The notes below the pieces were generated by a model, which was given only the letters and a program-made list of their open reading frames with translations, did no database searches and had not been told where the DNA came from. Shown here piece by piece: positions 1 to 5,508 of a DNA stretch of 5,832 bases. The first letter of the stretch is position 1; the number at the start of each line of letters is the position of its first letter. Where the stretch lies: positions 1-5,832 of the forward strand of contig JAAZHF010000099.1 of NCBI GenBank assembly GCA_012510865.1. Reading direction: 5' to 3'. The position numbers were made by a program, and so were the translations under genes. This DNA is from Gammaproteobacteria bacterium. Lineage in GTDB: Bacteria > Pseudomonadota > Gammaproteobacteria > Xanthomonadales > Xanthomonadaceae.

Positions 1-342
1 AACGCCGTGCGCGGCGCGGCGGGCGAGCCGCCGCTGGACCGGAAGGCCTTCTCGGACCAATGGGCGCTGGACCACCCGAAGGTGGATGCGCCGATCAGCG
101 ACGTGCTCGACCAGATCGACTACGCGGTCAGGCTGCTGGGCGTCGACCACGTCGGCATCGGCTCCGACTTCGACGGCGTCGATGGCGAACTGCCCGAAGG
201 CCTGCGCACGGTCGCCGACTTCCCGAACCTGGTGGCCGGCCTGCAGGAGCGCGGCCACTCCGACGAGGCCATCCGCAAGATCCTCGGCGGCAACCTGATG
301 CGGGTGTGGGCGGAGATCGAAGCGGGCGCCGAAGCCCGCTGA
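1..342 (+). CDS. Membrane dipeptidase family protein, C-terminal part (5' truncated by window edge)
   Basis: The reading frame is open from base 1 and ends at TGA 340-342, giving the last 113 residues of a longer protein. The segment GVDHVGIGSDFDGV (about 145-180) is the hallmark of the renal/membrane dipeptidase family (PF01244, peptidase M19). The final Asp region of the TIM-barrel active site lies there in known members. A second family signature, ILGGNLMRVW near the end, corresponds to the conserved 'GGN(L/F)xRV' C-terminal helix. Known members are zinc metallopeptidases that hydrolyse dipeptides, and many bacterial ones are secreted or periplasmic. The metal-binding His and Glu residues and any signal peptide would lie upstream of the window, so activity and location cannot be judged here. 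The gene is convergent with the THX gene and is followed by a strong stem-loop. Family is confident; substrate is not. Confidence 0.88.
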   Translation, partial: NAVRGAAGEPPLDRKAFSDQWALDHPKVDAPISDVLDQIDYAVRLLGVDHVGIGSDFDGVDGELPEGLRTVADFPNLVAGLQERGHSDEAIRKILGGNLMRVWAEIEAGAEAR

Positions 343-382
343 TCCGGCGCGGCGGCCGCCCGGTCGCACGACCCGCCAAACG

Positions 383-409
383 ACGAAGCCCCGCATCGCG
401 GGGCTTCGT
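383..409. terminator. Stem-loop terminator between convergent genes
   Basis: A perfect 12-bp GC-rich inverted repeat (383-394 pairs with 398-409) encloses the 3-nt loop ATC. It lies 40 bp after the dipeptidase stop and 19 bp beyond the THX stop, in the gap between two convergent genes, so it probably terminates both. Neither side has a clear U-tract (only GTT on one side and TCGTTT on the other), which is common in high-GC genomes. The stem is seen directly; the terminator role is inferred from position. Confidence 0.75.
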
Positions 410-428
410 TCGCTGGCCGGCGCGGCAC

Positions 429-617
429 TCAGTCCTTGGCGACGGTCTTCCTGGCCACGACCTTCTTCGCCGGGGCCTTGGCCACGGTCCTGGTGGCCTT
501 CTTCGCGACCGGGGCGGCGGTGGTGCCGGCCGCCTTCGCGGTGGCCCTGCTGCGCGCGTTGCCGTAGCTGGAGTTGTAGCGCTTGCCCTTGGCGGTCTTG
601 CGGTCGCCCTTGCCCAT
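429..617 (-). CDS. 30S ribosomal protein THX with a long Ala/Lys-rich C-terminal tail
   Basis: This encodes 62 residues on the - strand, from ATG (617-615) to TGA (431-429). The N-terminus MGKGDRKTAKGKRYNSSYG matches the bTHX signature (MGKGD-K-RGK-GS/TYG), a tiny basic protein that sits in the head of the 30S subunit in Thermus and is found in several other phyla. The frame remains open further upstream to 665. I chose the 617 start because the THX motif begins exactly there and an AGGAG lies 6 nt before it. Thermus THX is only about 26 residues; here about 40 extra residues follow (roughly 22-62), made of Ala, Lys, Thr and Val with AKKA/AKK repeats, like a histone-H1-type tail. The gene is on the same strand as the MerC-domain gene, 78 bp downstream of it, and ends facing the shared terminator. 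The family call is solid; the tail's role is unknown. Confidence 0.85.
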   Translation of the reverse strand: MGKGDRKTAKGKRYNSSYGNARSRATAKAAGTTAAPVAKKATRTVAKAPAKKVVARKTVAKD

Positions 618-623
618 CTGATG

Positions 624-628
624 CTCCT
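624..628 (-). promoter_or_regulatory. Ribosome binding site for the THX gene
   Basis: The - strand reads AGGAG here, with 6 nt to the ATG at 617. This strong Shine-Dalgarno sequence decides the start against the open frame that continues to 665. Confidence 0.75.
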
Positions 629-674
629 GGTGGTTCGTTCCGGATGGCGCACCCGTGCGCGCCACAGGGCGGGA

Positions 675-683
675 ATCGTAGCA
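675..683 (-). promoter_or_regulatory. Possible extended -10 promoter element for the THX gene
   Basis: The - strand reads TGCTACGAT, close to an extended -10 (TGN-TATAAT). It sits just after the stop of the MerC-domain gene and would start transcription around 668, giving a leader of about 50 nt. No convincing -35 is visible, so THX might instead be read through from the MerC-domain gene. The evidence is a single short motif. Confidence 0.3.
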
Positions 684-695
684 CGGGCGCGGGTT

Positions 696-1097
696 TCACC
701 GTGCCCGGGGACGTCCGGCCGCGTGCGTCAGGCGCAGGTTGAGGAAGTGGGCCCCGGCGATCATCAGGCCGCCCGCGGTCATCATCGCCGCGTGCTTGAG
801 GCCATGGTCGTGCAGGGTCGTGAAGGCACCCAGCCAGACCAGGGCCAGGCCCGGCACCAGCAGCGCCCAGGCGCGGAACGCGCGATGCCGGCGGAAGCCG
901 ATGGCCAGGGTCGTCGCGCCCAGCACGGTCGCGAACACCGTGAACGCCTGGTCGACGTCGATCCGGCCGGCCGCCGACAGTCCGAGCGCGGGCATCACCG
1001 CCAGCGCCAGGGGAAGCAGGGCGCAGTGCACCGCGCACAGGAAGGACGCGGCGACGCCGACCCGGTCGGCCCGGTGGAGCTTGCAGGATGAGGCCAT
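696..1097 (-). CDS. MerC-domain inner-membrane protein, probably linked to zinc
   Basis: This encodes 133 residues on the - strand, ATG 1097-1095 to TGA 698-696. It has four hydrophobic segments (about 13-40, 49-68, 76-95 and 103-121), so it should be a small polytopic inner-membrane protein. The start of the first helix has the motif CAVHCALLPL, with Cys21 and Cys25 (plus Cys5 nearby), which is typical of the MerC domain family (PF03203). A short HDH motif (96-98) and nearby His102 and His117 are further possible metal ligands. MerC of mercury transposons carries Hg(II) inward, but no merA, merT, merP or merR is present here. Instead the gene diverges from a ZnuD-type receptor across a Zur-like operator. 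I therefore infer a role in zinc acquisition or sensing. The start is supported by the family N-terminus; the GGAAG upstream is unusually close (2 nt). Family is confident; substrate is inferred. Confidence 0.8.
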   Translation of the reverse strand: MASSCKLHRADRVGVAASFLCAVHCALLPLALAVMPALGLSAAGRIDVDQAFTVFATVLGATTLAIGFRRHRAFRAWALLVPGLALVWLGAFTTLHDHGLKHAAMMTAGGLMIAGAHFLNLRLTHAAGRPRAR

Positions 1098-1122
1098 GAC
1101 TTCCGGACGGGTCGCTTGGAGT

Positions 1123-1142
1123 TGGAACAATATAACATTCCA
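1123..1142. promoter_or_regulatory. Zur-like operator in a divergent promoter
   Basis: This is a 20-bp imperfect palindrome with perfect 5-bp outer arms (TGGAA/TTCCA) and a TATA centre. It is the only AT-rich patch in the 72-bp gap between the MerC-domain start (1097) and the receptor start (1170). Read on the - strand, GGAATGTTATA (1141-1131) matches 10 of 11 bases of the half-site GAAATGTTATA that I recall for gammaproteobacterial Zur; the other half is more degenerate. Possible -10 elements lie inside it: TATAAC (1131-1136) for the + strand and TATATT (1134-1129) for the - strand. Repressor binding would then cover both promoters. The palindrome is seen; assignment to Zur is inferred from the motif, the neighbouring ZnuD-type gene and the zur gene in this window. 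Fur is less likely because the site lacks the GATAAT repeats. Confidence 0.7.
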
Positions 1143-1169
1143 TCCCCAGCTCCCGCCACCGATCCTGGA

Positions 1170-3353
1170 ATGTCCCTGCCCGTGCTTCTCCCGCCCTGTC
1201 CGCGCCTGTCCCCCGCCCTCCTGGCCACCGCCCTGCTCGCGGGGATGGCCGCCGGCCCCGCGGCCGCGCCCGGCGCCGAGGCGACCGACCCGGACCACGC
1301 CCATGGCGTGACCGACCTCGACGCCATCCGCGTGCGCGCCAACCCGATCGCCCGGACCGCGGAGGACCTGGCCCGTCCGGTGGCGGTGCTGGCCGGAGAA
1401 CAGCTGGATGCCGCCAAGGCCGGCACGATCGGCGGCACCGTATCGAGGCTGCCCGGCGTGCAGTCGTCGTTCTTCGGCGCCGGGGTCGGCCGGCCGGTCA
1501 TCCGCGGCCTCGATGGCGCGCGCGTGCAGGTGCTCAGCGACGGCCTCGCCGCCGGCGACGTATCCACCGTCAGCGTCGACCACGCGGTCAGCATCGAGCC
1601 TTTCTTCGCGAACCAGATCGAAGTGCTGAAGGGGCCGGCGAGCCTGCTCTACGGCAACGGCGCCATCGGCGGCGCGGTCAACGTGGTCGATGGCCGCATC
1701 CCGGAGCACGCCACCTCGCGCCCGCTCGAAGGGCGGGTCGAGCTGCGCGCCGGCAGCGTCAACGACGAGTACACCGGCATGCTCCGGCTGGACGGGACCT
1801 CGTCGTCGGGGCGATTCGTGTTCCATGCCGATGCCCTGCACCGCGAGACCGGGGACGTCGACATCCCCGGGTACGCGGAGAGCGCCGCGCTGCGCGATCC
1901 CGACGGCGGCGCCCGGCGCGGCGTGCTGCCCAACAGCTTCGTGCGGACCGACAGCGCGGCCCTCGGCGCGTCGTGGATCGGCGGACGCGGCTTCCTTGGG
2001 CTCGGCCAGAGCATGTACTCCACGCGCTATGGCCTGCCCGGCCACGTCCACTCCCCGGCTGGAGACGACGGCCACGACCACGACCACGGGGACCACGAAG
2101 CGCACGGCGACGTGCACGTCGCGATGGACCAGCACCGCACGGAGCTGCGGGGCGGCCTCGACGACGCCGGCCCGTTCCAGAGCCTTCGCGCCCGGCTGGC
2201 GCACACCGACTACACGCACACCGAGTACGAAGGCGGCGAGGTCGGCACGGTCTTCGACAACCGCATGACCGAGGCACGCGTGGAGCTGGCGCACCGCCCC
2301 TTCGGAGCCTGGGACGGCGCGTTCGGCGTGCAGTGGTCGCAGCGCGACTTCGCGGCCCGGGGCGCGGAGGCCTTCGTCCCGGACTCGGAGTCGCGCGACG
2401 CGGGCGTGTTCTGGATCGGGGAGCGCGGCATCGGCCCGGTCAGCCTCGAGCTCGGCCTGCGCCACGACCGCAACCGCATCGATGCCGCGGACGGGGCAGG
2501 TGCGCCGCGCAGGTTCAGCACCACCAGCCTGTCGCTGGCCTCGCGCTGGGACCTCACGCCCGAGGTGCACGTGTCGCTGGGCCTGGACCGCGCGCAGCGC
2601 TCCCCGTCCGCGGAGGAGCTGTATTCCGGGGGCCTGCACGTGGCCACGAGGAGCTGGGAATTCGGCGACGCGGGCCTGGGCGTGGAAACCGCGCGGCGCG
2701 CCGAGCTCGGCCTGCACTGGCATCGCGGCCCGCTGCGCCTGGGCGTCTCGCTGTACCACCTGCGCTACGCGGACTTCATCCACCTCGCCGGCAGCGGGAT
2801 CATCGAGGGCGGCCTGCCGGTGCGCGTCTGGAACCAGGAGGACGCGCGCTTCAGAGGCGGCGAGGTCGAGGCGGAGTGGACCTTCATCGACGGCGACACC
2901 GGCCGCTGGACGCTGCGTGCGTTCGGCGACGCCGTGCGCGGCCGGCTCGTGGGGAGCGGAACGCGGACGGTCGGGATCAACGTCCCGCACGGCGACCACG
3001 CGCACGGCCATCTCGCGGAACTCCCGCTGGACGGGCCTCTTCCGCGCATCGCTCCCCCCCGCCTGGGCGCCGAGCTGCGGTGGACCGGCCACCACTGGCG
3101 GGCGGGCCTCGGCGCGGTGCGGCACGCGCGCCAGGACGACACCGCGCGGGCCGAGTCGTCCACCCCCGGCTACACCCTGGTGCATGCCGGCGTCGCCTGG
3201 CACATGGACACGCCGGGAGGAAGCGCGGTCGAGCTGTTCCTCGACGGCGCCAACCTGCTGGACGAGGAAGCGCGGGTGCACACCTCCTTCCTCAAGGACC
3301 TCGCCCCGCTGCCCGGGCGGGGGCTCTCGGCCGGCGTGCGGGTGCTGTTCTAG
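1170..3353 (+). CDS. znuD: TonB-dependent outer-membrane zinc receptor, ZnuD type
   Basis: This encodes 727 residues from ATG 1170 to TAG 3351-3353. A signal peptide is visible (hydrophobic stretch about 13-28, likely cleavage after AEA38), followed by a TonB-box-like segment (about 50-57, LDAIRVRA). A plug domain spans about 60-175, with LPGVQ, IRGLDGARVQVLSDG and the conserved IEVLKGPASLLYGNGAIGG. The beta-barrel ends in the terminal Phe expected of outer-membrane proteins. A His/Asp-rich stretch (about 292-325, nine His) fits the zinc-binding external loop known in Neisseria ZnuD, and a second cluster, HGDHAHGH, lies at 607-614. Such receptors take up zinc across the outer membrane using TonB energy. 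An upstream TTG at 1116 would overlap the operator, so I rejected it; the 1170 start has no good Shine-Dalgarno but gives a proper signal peptide. The Zur-like operator 27 bp upstream supports zinc. Heavier-metal substrates (nickel, cobalt) remain possible. Confidence 0.85.
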   Translation: MSLPVLLPPCPRLSPALLATALLAGMAAGPAAAPGAEATDPDHAHGVTDLDAIRVRANPIARTAEDLARPVAVLAGEQLDAAKAGTIGGTVSRLPGVQSSFFGAGVGRPVIRGLDGARVQVLSDGLAAGDVSTVSVDHAVSIEPFFANQIEVLKGPASLLYGNGAIGGAVNVVDGRIPEHATSRPLEGRVELRAGSVNDEYTGMLRLDGTSSSGRFVFHADALHRETGDVDIPGYAESAALRDPDGGARRGVLPNSFVRTDSAALGASWIGGRGFLGLGQSMYSTRYGLPGHVHSPAGDDGHDHDHGDHEAHGDVHVAMDQHRTELRGGLDDAGPFQSLRARLAHTDYTHTEYEGGEVGTVFDNRMTEARVELAHRPFGAWDGAFGVQWSQRDFAARGAEAFVPDSESRDAGVFWIGERGIGPVSLELGLRHDRNRIDAADGAGAPRRFSTTSLSLASRWDLTPEVHVSLGLDRAQRSPSAEELYSGGLHVATRSWEFGDAGLGVETARRAELGLHWHRGPLRLGVSLYHLRYADFIHLAGSGIIEGGLPVRVWNQEDARFRGGEVEAEWTFIDGDTGRWTLRAFGDAVRGRLVGSGTRTVGINVPHGDHAHGHLAELPLDGPLPRIAPPRLGAELRWTGHHWRAGLGAVRHARQDDTARAESSTPGYTLVHAGVAWHMDTPGGSAVELFLDGANLLDEEARVHTSFLKDLAPLPGRGLSAGVRVLF

Positions 3354-3432
3354 GGCCCGGCGGCCGCGGCCCGGCGGTCGCGGAACGCCGGCTGCCGATG
3401 TCCGAAAACGGCGAGTCGGGGCCGCGCTCCGG

Positions 3433-3441
3433 TGCTAGCCT
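3433..3441 (+). promoter_or_regulatory. Possible extended -10 promoter for the Ada-AlkA gene, leaderless
   Basis: The sequence TGCTAGCCT fits an extended -10 (TGN followed by a TATAAT-like hexamer, TAGCCT at 3436-3441). Its end is only 6 nt before the ATG at 3448, so transcription would begin at or next to the start codon. No Shine-Dalgarno is visible before 3448, which agrees with a leaderless transcript. No clear -35 is seen. Confidence 0.4.
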
Positions 3442-3447
3442 GCACCC

Positions 3448-5004
3448 ATGCCCCGCTCGTCCCTTCCCGCCCCCGAAGTCTGCGACCAGGCGCGCCGCAG
3501 CCGCGACGCGCGCTTCGACGGGCTGTTCTTCACGGCGGTCCACAGCACCCGGATCTACTGCCGCCCGGTCTGCCCCGCGCCCTATGCCAGGCGCGTGAGC
3601 TACTACCCCAATGCGGCCGCCGCGGAGGCCGCCGGCTACCGCCCGTGCCTGCGCTGCCGGCCGGAGCTGTCGCCGTCCGACGGCAGCTGGCGGCGCGGGG
3701 ACGCCGCGATCGCCCGGGCGCTGGCGCTGATCGACCAGGGTGCGCTGGCCGAGGCACCGCTCGCGGCGCTGGCAGCTCGCGTCGGCCTGGGTGAACGCCA
3801 GCTGCGGCGGCTCTTCGTCGCCCGCGTGGGCGCGCCCCCGGTCGGCGTGCATGGCACCCGGCGCCTGCTGTTCGCGAAGCAGCTCCTGACCGAAACCGCG
3901 CTGCCGGTCACCGAAGTCGCGATGGCGGCGGGCTTCAACAGCCTGCGCCGCTTCAACGCCGCCTTCCAGGACGCCTACCGGATGGCGCCCGGCGAGCTGC
4001 GGCGGCACCCGGACGCGGCGGCGCGGCGGATGCACGGCGATGCCCTGGTGCTGCGCCTCGGCTACCGCCCGCCCTACGACTTCCCCGCCATGCTCGATTT
4101 CCTCCGCGGACGCGCCCTGCCCGGCGTGGAAGCGGTGGACGGCGACGGCTATGCGCGCGTGGTCGCGGGCCGCGACGGCTCGCCGCCCGGCTGGATGCGG
4201 GTTTCCGCCTGGCCCGGTGCGGAGCACGCGCTCAAGCTGGAACTGCACGCACCGCCGGCCGCGCGCCTGCTCGATGTCGTGCAGCGCCTGCGGCGCATGT
4301 TCGACCTGGACGCGGATCCCGGGAGCATCGCCGACGCGCTCGCGGCCGACCCGAGGCTGCGCCCGCTGCTGCGCGCGCGCCCCGGACTGCGGCTCCCCGG
4401 CGCCTGGGACGGCTTCGAGGCAGCGGTGCGGGCCGTGCTTGGCCAGCAGGTGAGCGTGGCCGCGGCGCGGACGCTCGCTTCGCGGATCGCGCGACGGTTC
4501 GGGGCGCCGCTGCCGGCGCCCCGGGCGGAGGGCCTCGACCACGTCTTCCCGACGCCCGCCGCCCTTGCCGATGCGGACCTGGTCCCGCTGGGCCTGACGC
4601 GGGCGCGCGCGGACACGGTCCGGACGGTGGCGCGCGCGCTGCTCGACGGCTCCGTGGACTTCGACCCGGGCCGCACGCTCGACGACTTCGTCGAGCGCTG
4701 GGTGCAGCTGCCGGGAATCGGGCCATGGACGGCGCAGTACATCGCGCTCCGCGCACTGGGCCATCCGGACGCATTCCCCGCCGGTGACCTCGTCCTGCGG
4801 AAGGCGCTGCAGGCAGGCGGCCCGCGACCCGGCGACAAGGCGCTCGCGGCCCGCGCAGAGGCCTGGCGCCCGTGGCGCGCGTATGCGGTCGTCCAGCTCT
4901 GGCGCGATGCGGCACACCCGGTGGCAGCGGCGCGCGAAGGCGCGCCGGGCCACGCCCGGCGGGGAGGACCCCGCCCACCGACACCGGAGGCAATCCGCCC
5001 ATGA
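3448..5004 (+). CDS. alkA: Ada-N/AraC-HTH/AlkA fusion: alkylation sensor and 3-methyladenine DNA glycosylase
   Basis: This encodes 518 residues, with three parts in order. Residues about 10-75 are an Ada zinc domain with Cys38, Cys42, Cys67 and Cys70 (CRPVC and CLRC). In E. coli Ada, Cys38 accepts methyl groups from DNA phosphotriesters and turns the protein into an activator. Residues about 84-186 are an AraC-type double helix-turn-helix ([13 protein letters not shown] is the conserved second helix region). Residues about 196-310 match the AlkA N-terminal domain, and 315-490 the HhH-GPD glycosylase, with the hairpin [11 protein letters not shown] (421-431) and a probable catalytic Asp447 aligned to AlkA Asp238. 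It should excise alkylated purines and also regulate repair genes. The Ogt-like methyltransferase domain of classical Ada is absent and is supplied by the next gene, which overlaps by 4 nt. The last roughly 25 residues are a Gly/Pro/Arg-rich tail. Confidence 0.92.
   Translation: MPRSSLPAPEVCDQARRSRDARFDGLFFTAVHSTRIYCRPVCPAPYARRVSYYPNAAAAEAAGYRPCLRCRPELSPSDGSWRRGDAAIARALALIDQGALAEAPLAALAARVGLGERQLRRLFVARVGAPPVGVHGTRRLLFAKQLLTETALPVTEVAMAAGFNSLRRFNAAFQDAYRMAPGELRRHPDAAARRMHGDALVLRLGYRPPYDFPAMLDFLRGRALPGVEAVDGDGYARVVAGRDGSPPGWMRVSAWPGAEHALKLELHAPPAARLLDVVQRLRRMFDLDADPGSIADALAADPRLRPLLRARPGLRLPGAWDGFEAAVRAVLGQQVSVAAARTLASRIARRFGAPLPAPRAEGLDHVFPTPAALADADLVPLGLTRARADTVRTVARALLDGSVDFDPGRTLDDFVERWVQLPGIGPWTAQYIALRALGHPDAFPAGDLVLRKALQAGGPRPGDKALAARAEAWRPWRAYAVVQLWRDAAHPVAAAREGAPGHARRGGPRPPTPEAIRP
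4986..4990 (+). promoter_or_regulatory. Ribosome binding site for ogt
   Basis: GGAGG lies inside the last codons of the upstream gene, 10 nt before the ATG at 5001. It supports that start over an in-frame GTG at 4872, whose extension would be low-complexity Arg/Gly/Pro sequence. Confidence 0.65.
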
Positions 5005-5507
5005 GCATCACCTTCACCCGCCTGGAGACCCCCATCGGCATCCTCACGCTCGCCGCGGACGACGGGGGGCTGCGGCGAATCGACTTCCCGCCGCCCCGCC
5101 CGCCTCCGGCGGACGCGGGCTGGCGCGAGGGCCGCAGCCCGATCCTGGACGAGGCGTGTCGCCAGCTGGACGAGTATTTCGCAGGCCGCCGGCGCAGCTT
5201 CGAACTGCTGCTGTCGCCGCAGGGCACGGACTTCCAGCGCAGCGTGTGGACGACGCTGGCGTCGATCCCCTACGGCGAGACCTGGAGTTACCGCGACCTC
5301 GCGCTGCGCCTCGGCAGGCCGTCGGCGACGCGCGCCGTCGGCGCCGCCAACGGCCGCAATCCGCTGCCGATCGTCCTGCCCTGCCATCGCGTGATCGGCG
5401 CCGATGGATCGCTGACGGGATTCGGCGGCGGGCTGCCGACCAAGGCCTTCCTGCTGCGCCTGGAAGGATCCCTGCCCGCCGACGTGCCGGGGCTGTTCCC
5501 GCGCTGA
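5001..5507 (+). CDS. ogt: Methylated-DNA--protein-cysteine S-methyltransferase
   Basis: This encodes 168 residues from ATG 5001 to TGA 5505-5507. It transfers the methyl group from O6-methylguanine (and O4-methylthymine) in DNA to its own cysteine, a suicide repair. The active-site motif [10 protein letters not shown] carries the acceptor Cys128. The helix-turn-helix (about 77-115, [24 protein letters not shown]) is followed by SATRAVG, whose Arg111 matches the arginine finger that flips the base in human AGT. The C-terminal segment [21 protein letters not shown] is also conserved. The length is normal for an Ogt. Its start codon overlaps the stop of the Ada-AlkA gene (ATGA, 5001-5004), so the two are almost certainly cotranscribed and translationally coupled. 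Together they rebuild the functions of Ada plus AlkA. Its stop is one base from the stop of the convergent zur gene, leaving no room for a terminator between them. Confidence 0.93.
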   Translation: MSITFTRLETPIGILTLAADDGGLRRIDFPPPRPPPADAGWREGRSPILDEACRQLDEYFAGRRRSFELLLSPQGTDFQRSVWTTLASIPYGETWSYRDLALRLGRPSATRAVGAANGRNPLPIVLPCHRVIGADGSLTGFGGGLPTKAFLLRLEGSLPADVPGLFPR

Positions 5508-5508
5508 G

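Noticed and set aside
60..1091. Open + strand frame of 343 codons crossing the dipeptidase end, the terminator and the THX and MerC-domain genes.
   Set aside because: It is Arg/Gly/Pro-rich with no domain, and it runs through a stem-loop and across two recognisable opposite-strand genes.
696..1097. The MerC-domain gene as part of a mercury resistance element.
   Set aside because: No merA, merT, merP, merR, transposase or inverted repeats are visible nearby.
1123..1142. The palindrome as an iron Fur box.
   Set aside because: It lacks the GATAAT-type hexamer repeats, and the neighbouring genes point to zinc.
1116..1169. TTG at 1116 as the receptor start, adding 18 residues.
   Set aside because: It would put the Zur-like operator inside the coding region and precede a normal signal peptide with a charged, non-signal extension. 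ATG 1170 is simpler.
696..3281. Very long open frame on the - strand (861 codons) covering most of the receptor gene.
   Set aside because: Only its last 133 codons, from 1097 down, match a real family (MerC). The rest is antisense to a confident receptor gene and has the Arg/Ala/Val-rich look of high-GC shadow frames.
3356..3377. Repeated CCCGGCGG and the palindrome GGCCGCGGCC after the receptor stop, considered as a terminator.
   Set aside because: The pairing is low-complexity GC, has competing foldings and no U-tract, so I could not support a terminator there.
1973..3598. Long + strand frame of 541 codons overlapping the receptor gene and the start of the Ada-AlkA gene.
   Set aside because: The composition is dominated by Arg, Pro, Ala and Gly with no motif, while two well-supported genes occupy the other frame.
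3292..4953. Long open frame on the - strand (553 codons) opposite the Ada-AlkA gene.
   Set aside because: It has no recognisable domain and is exactly antisense to a protein with intact catalytic motifs. High GC removes stop codons in this phase.
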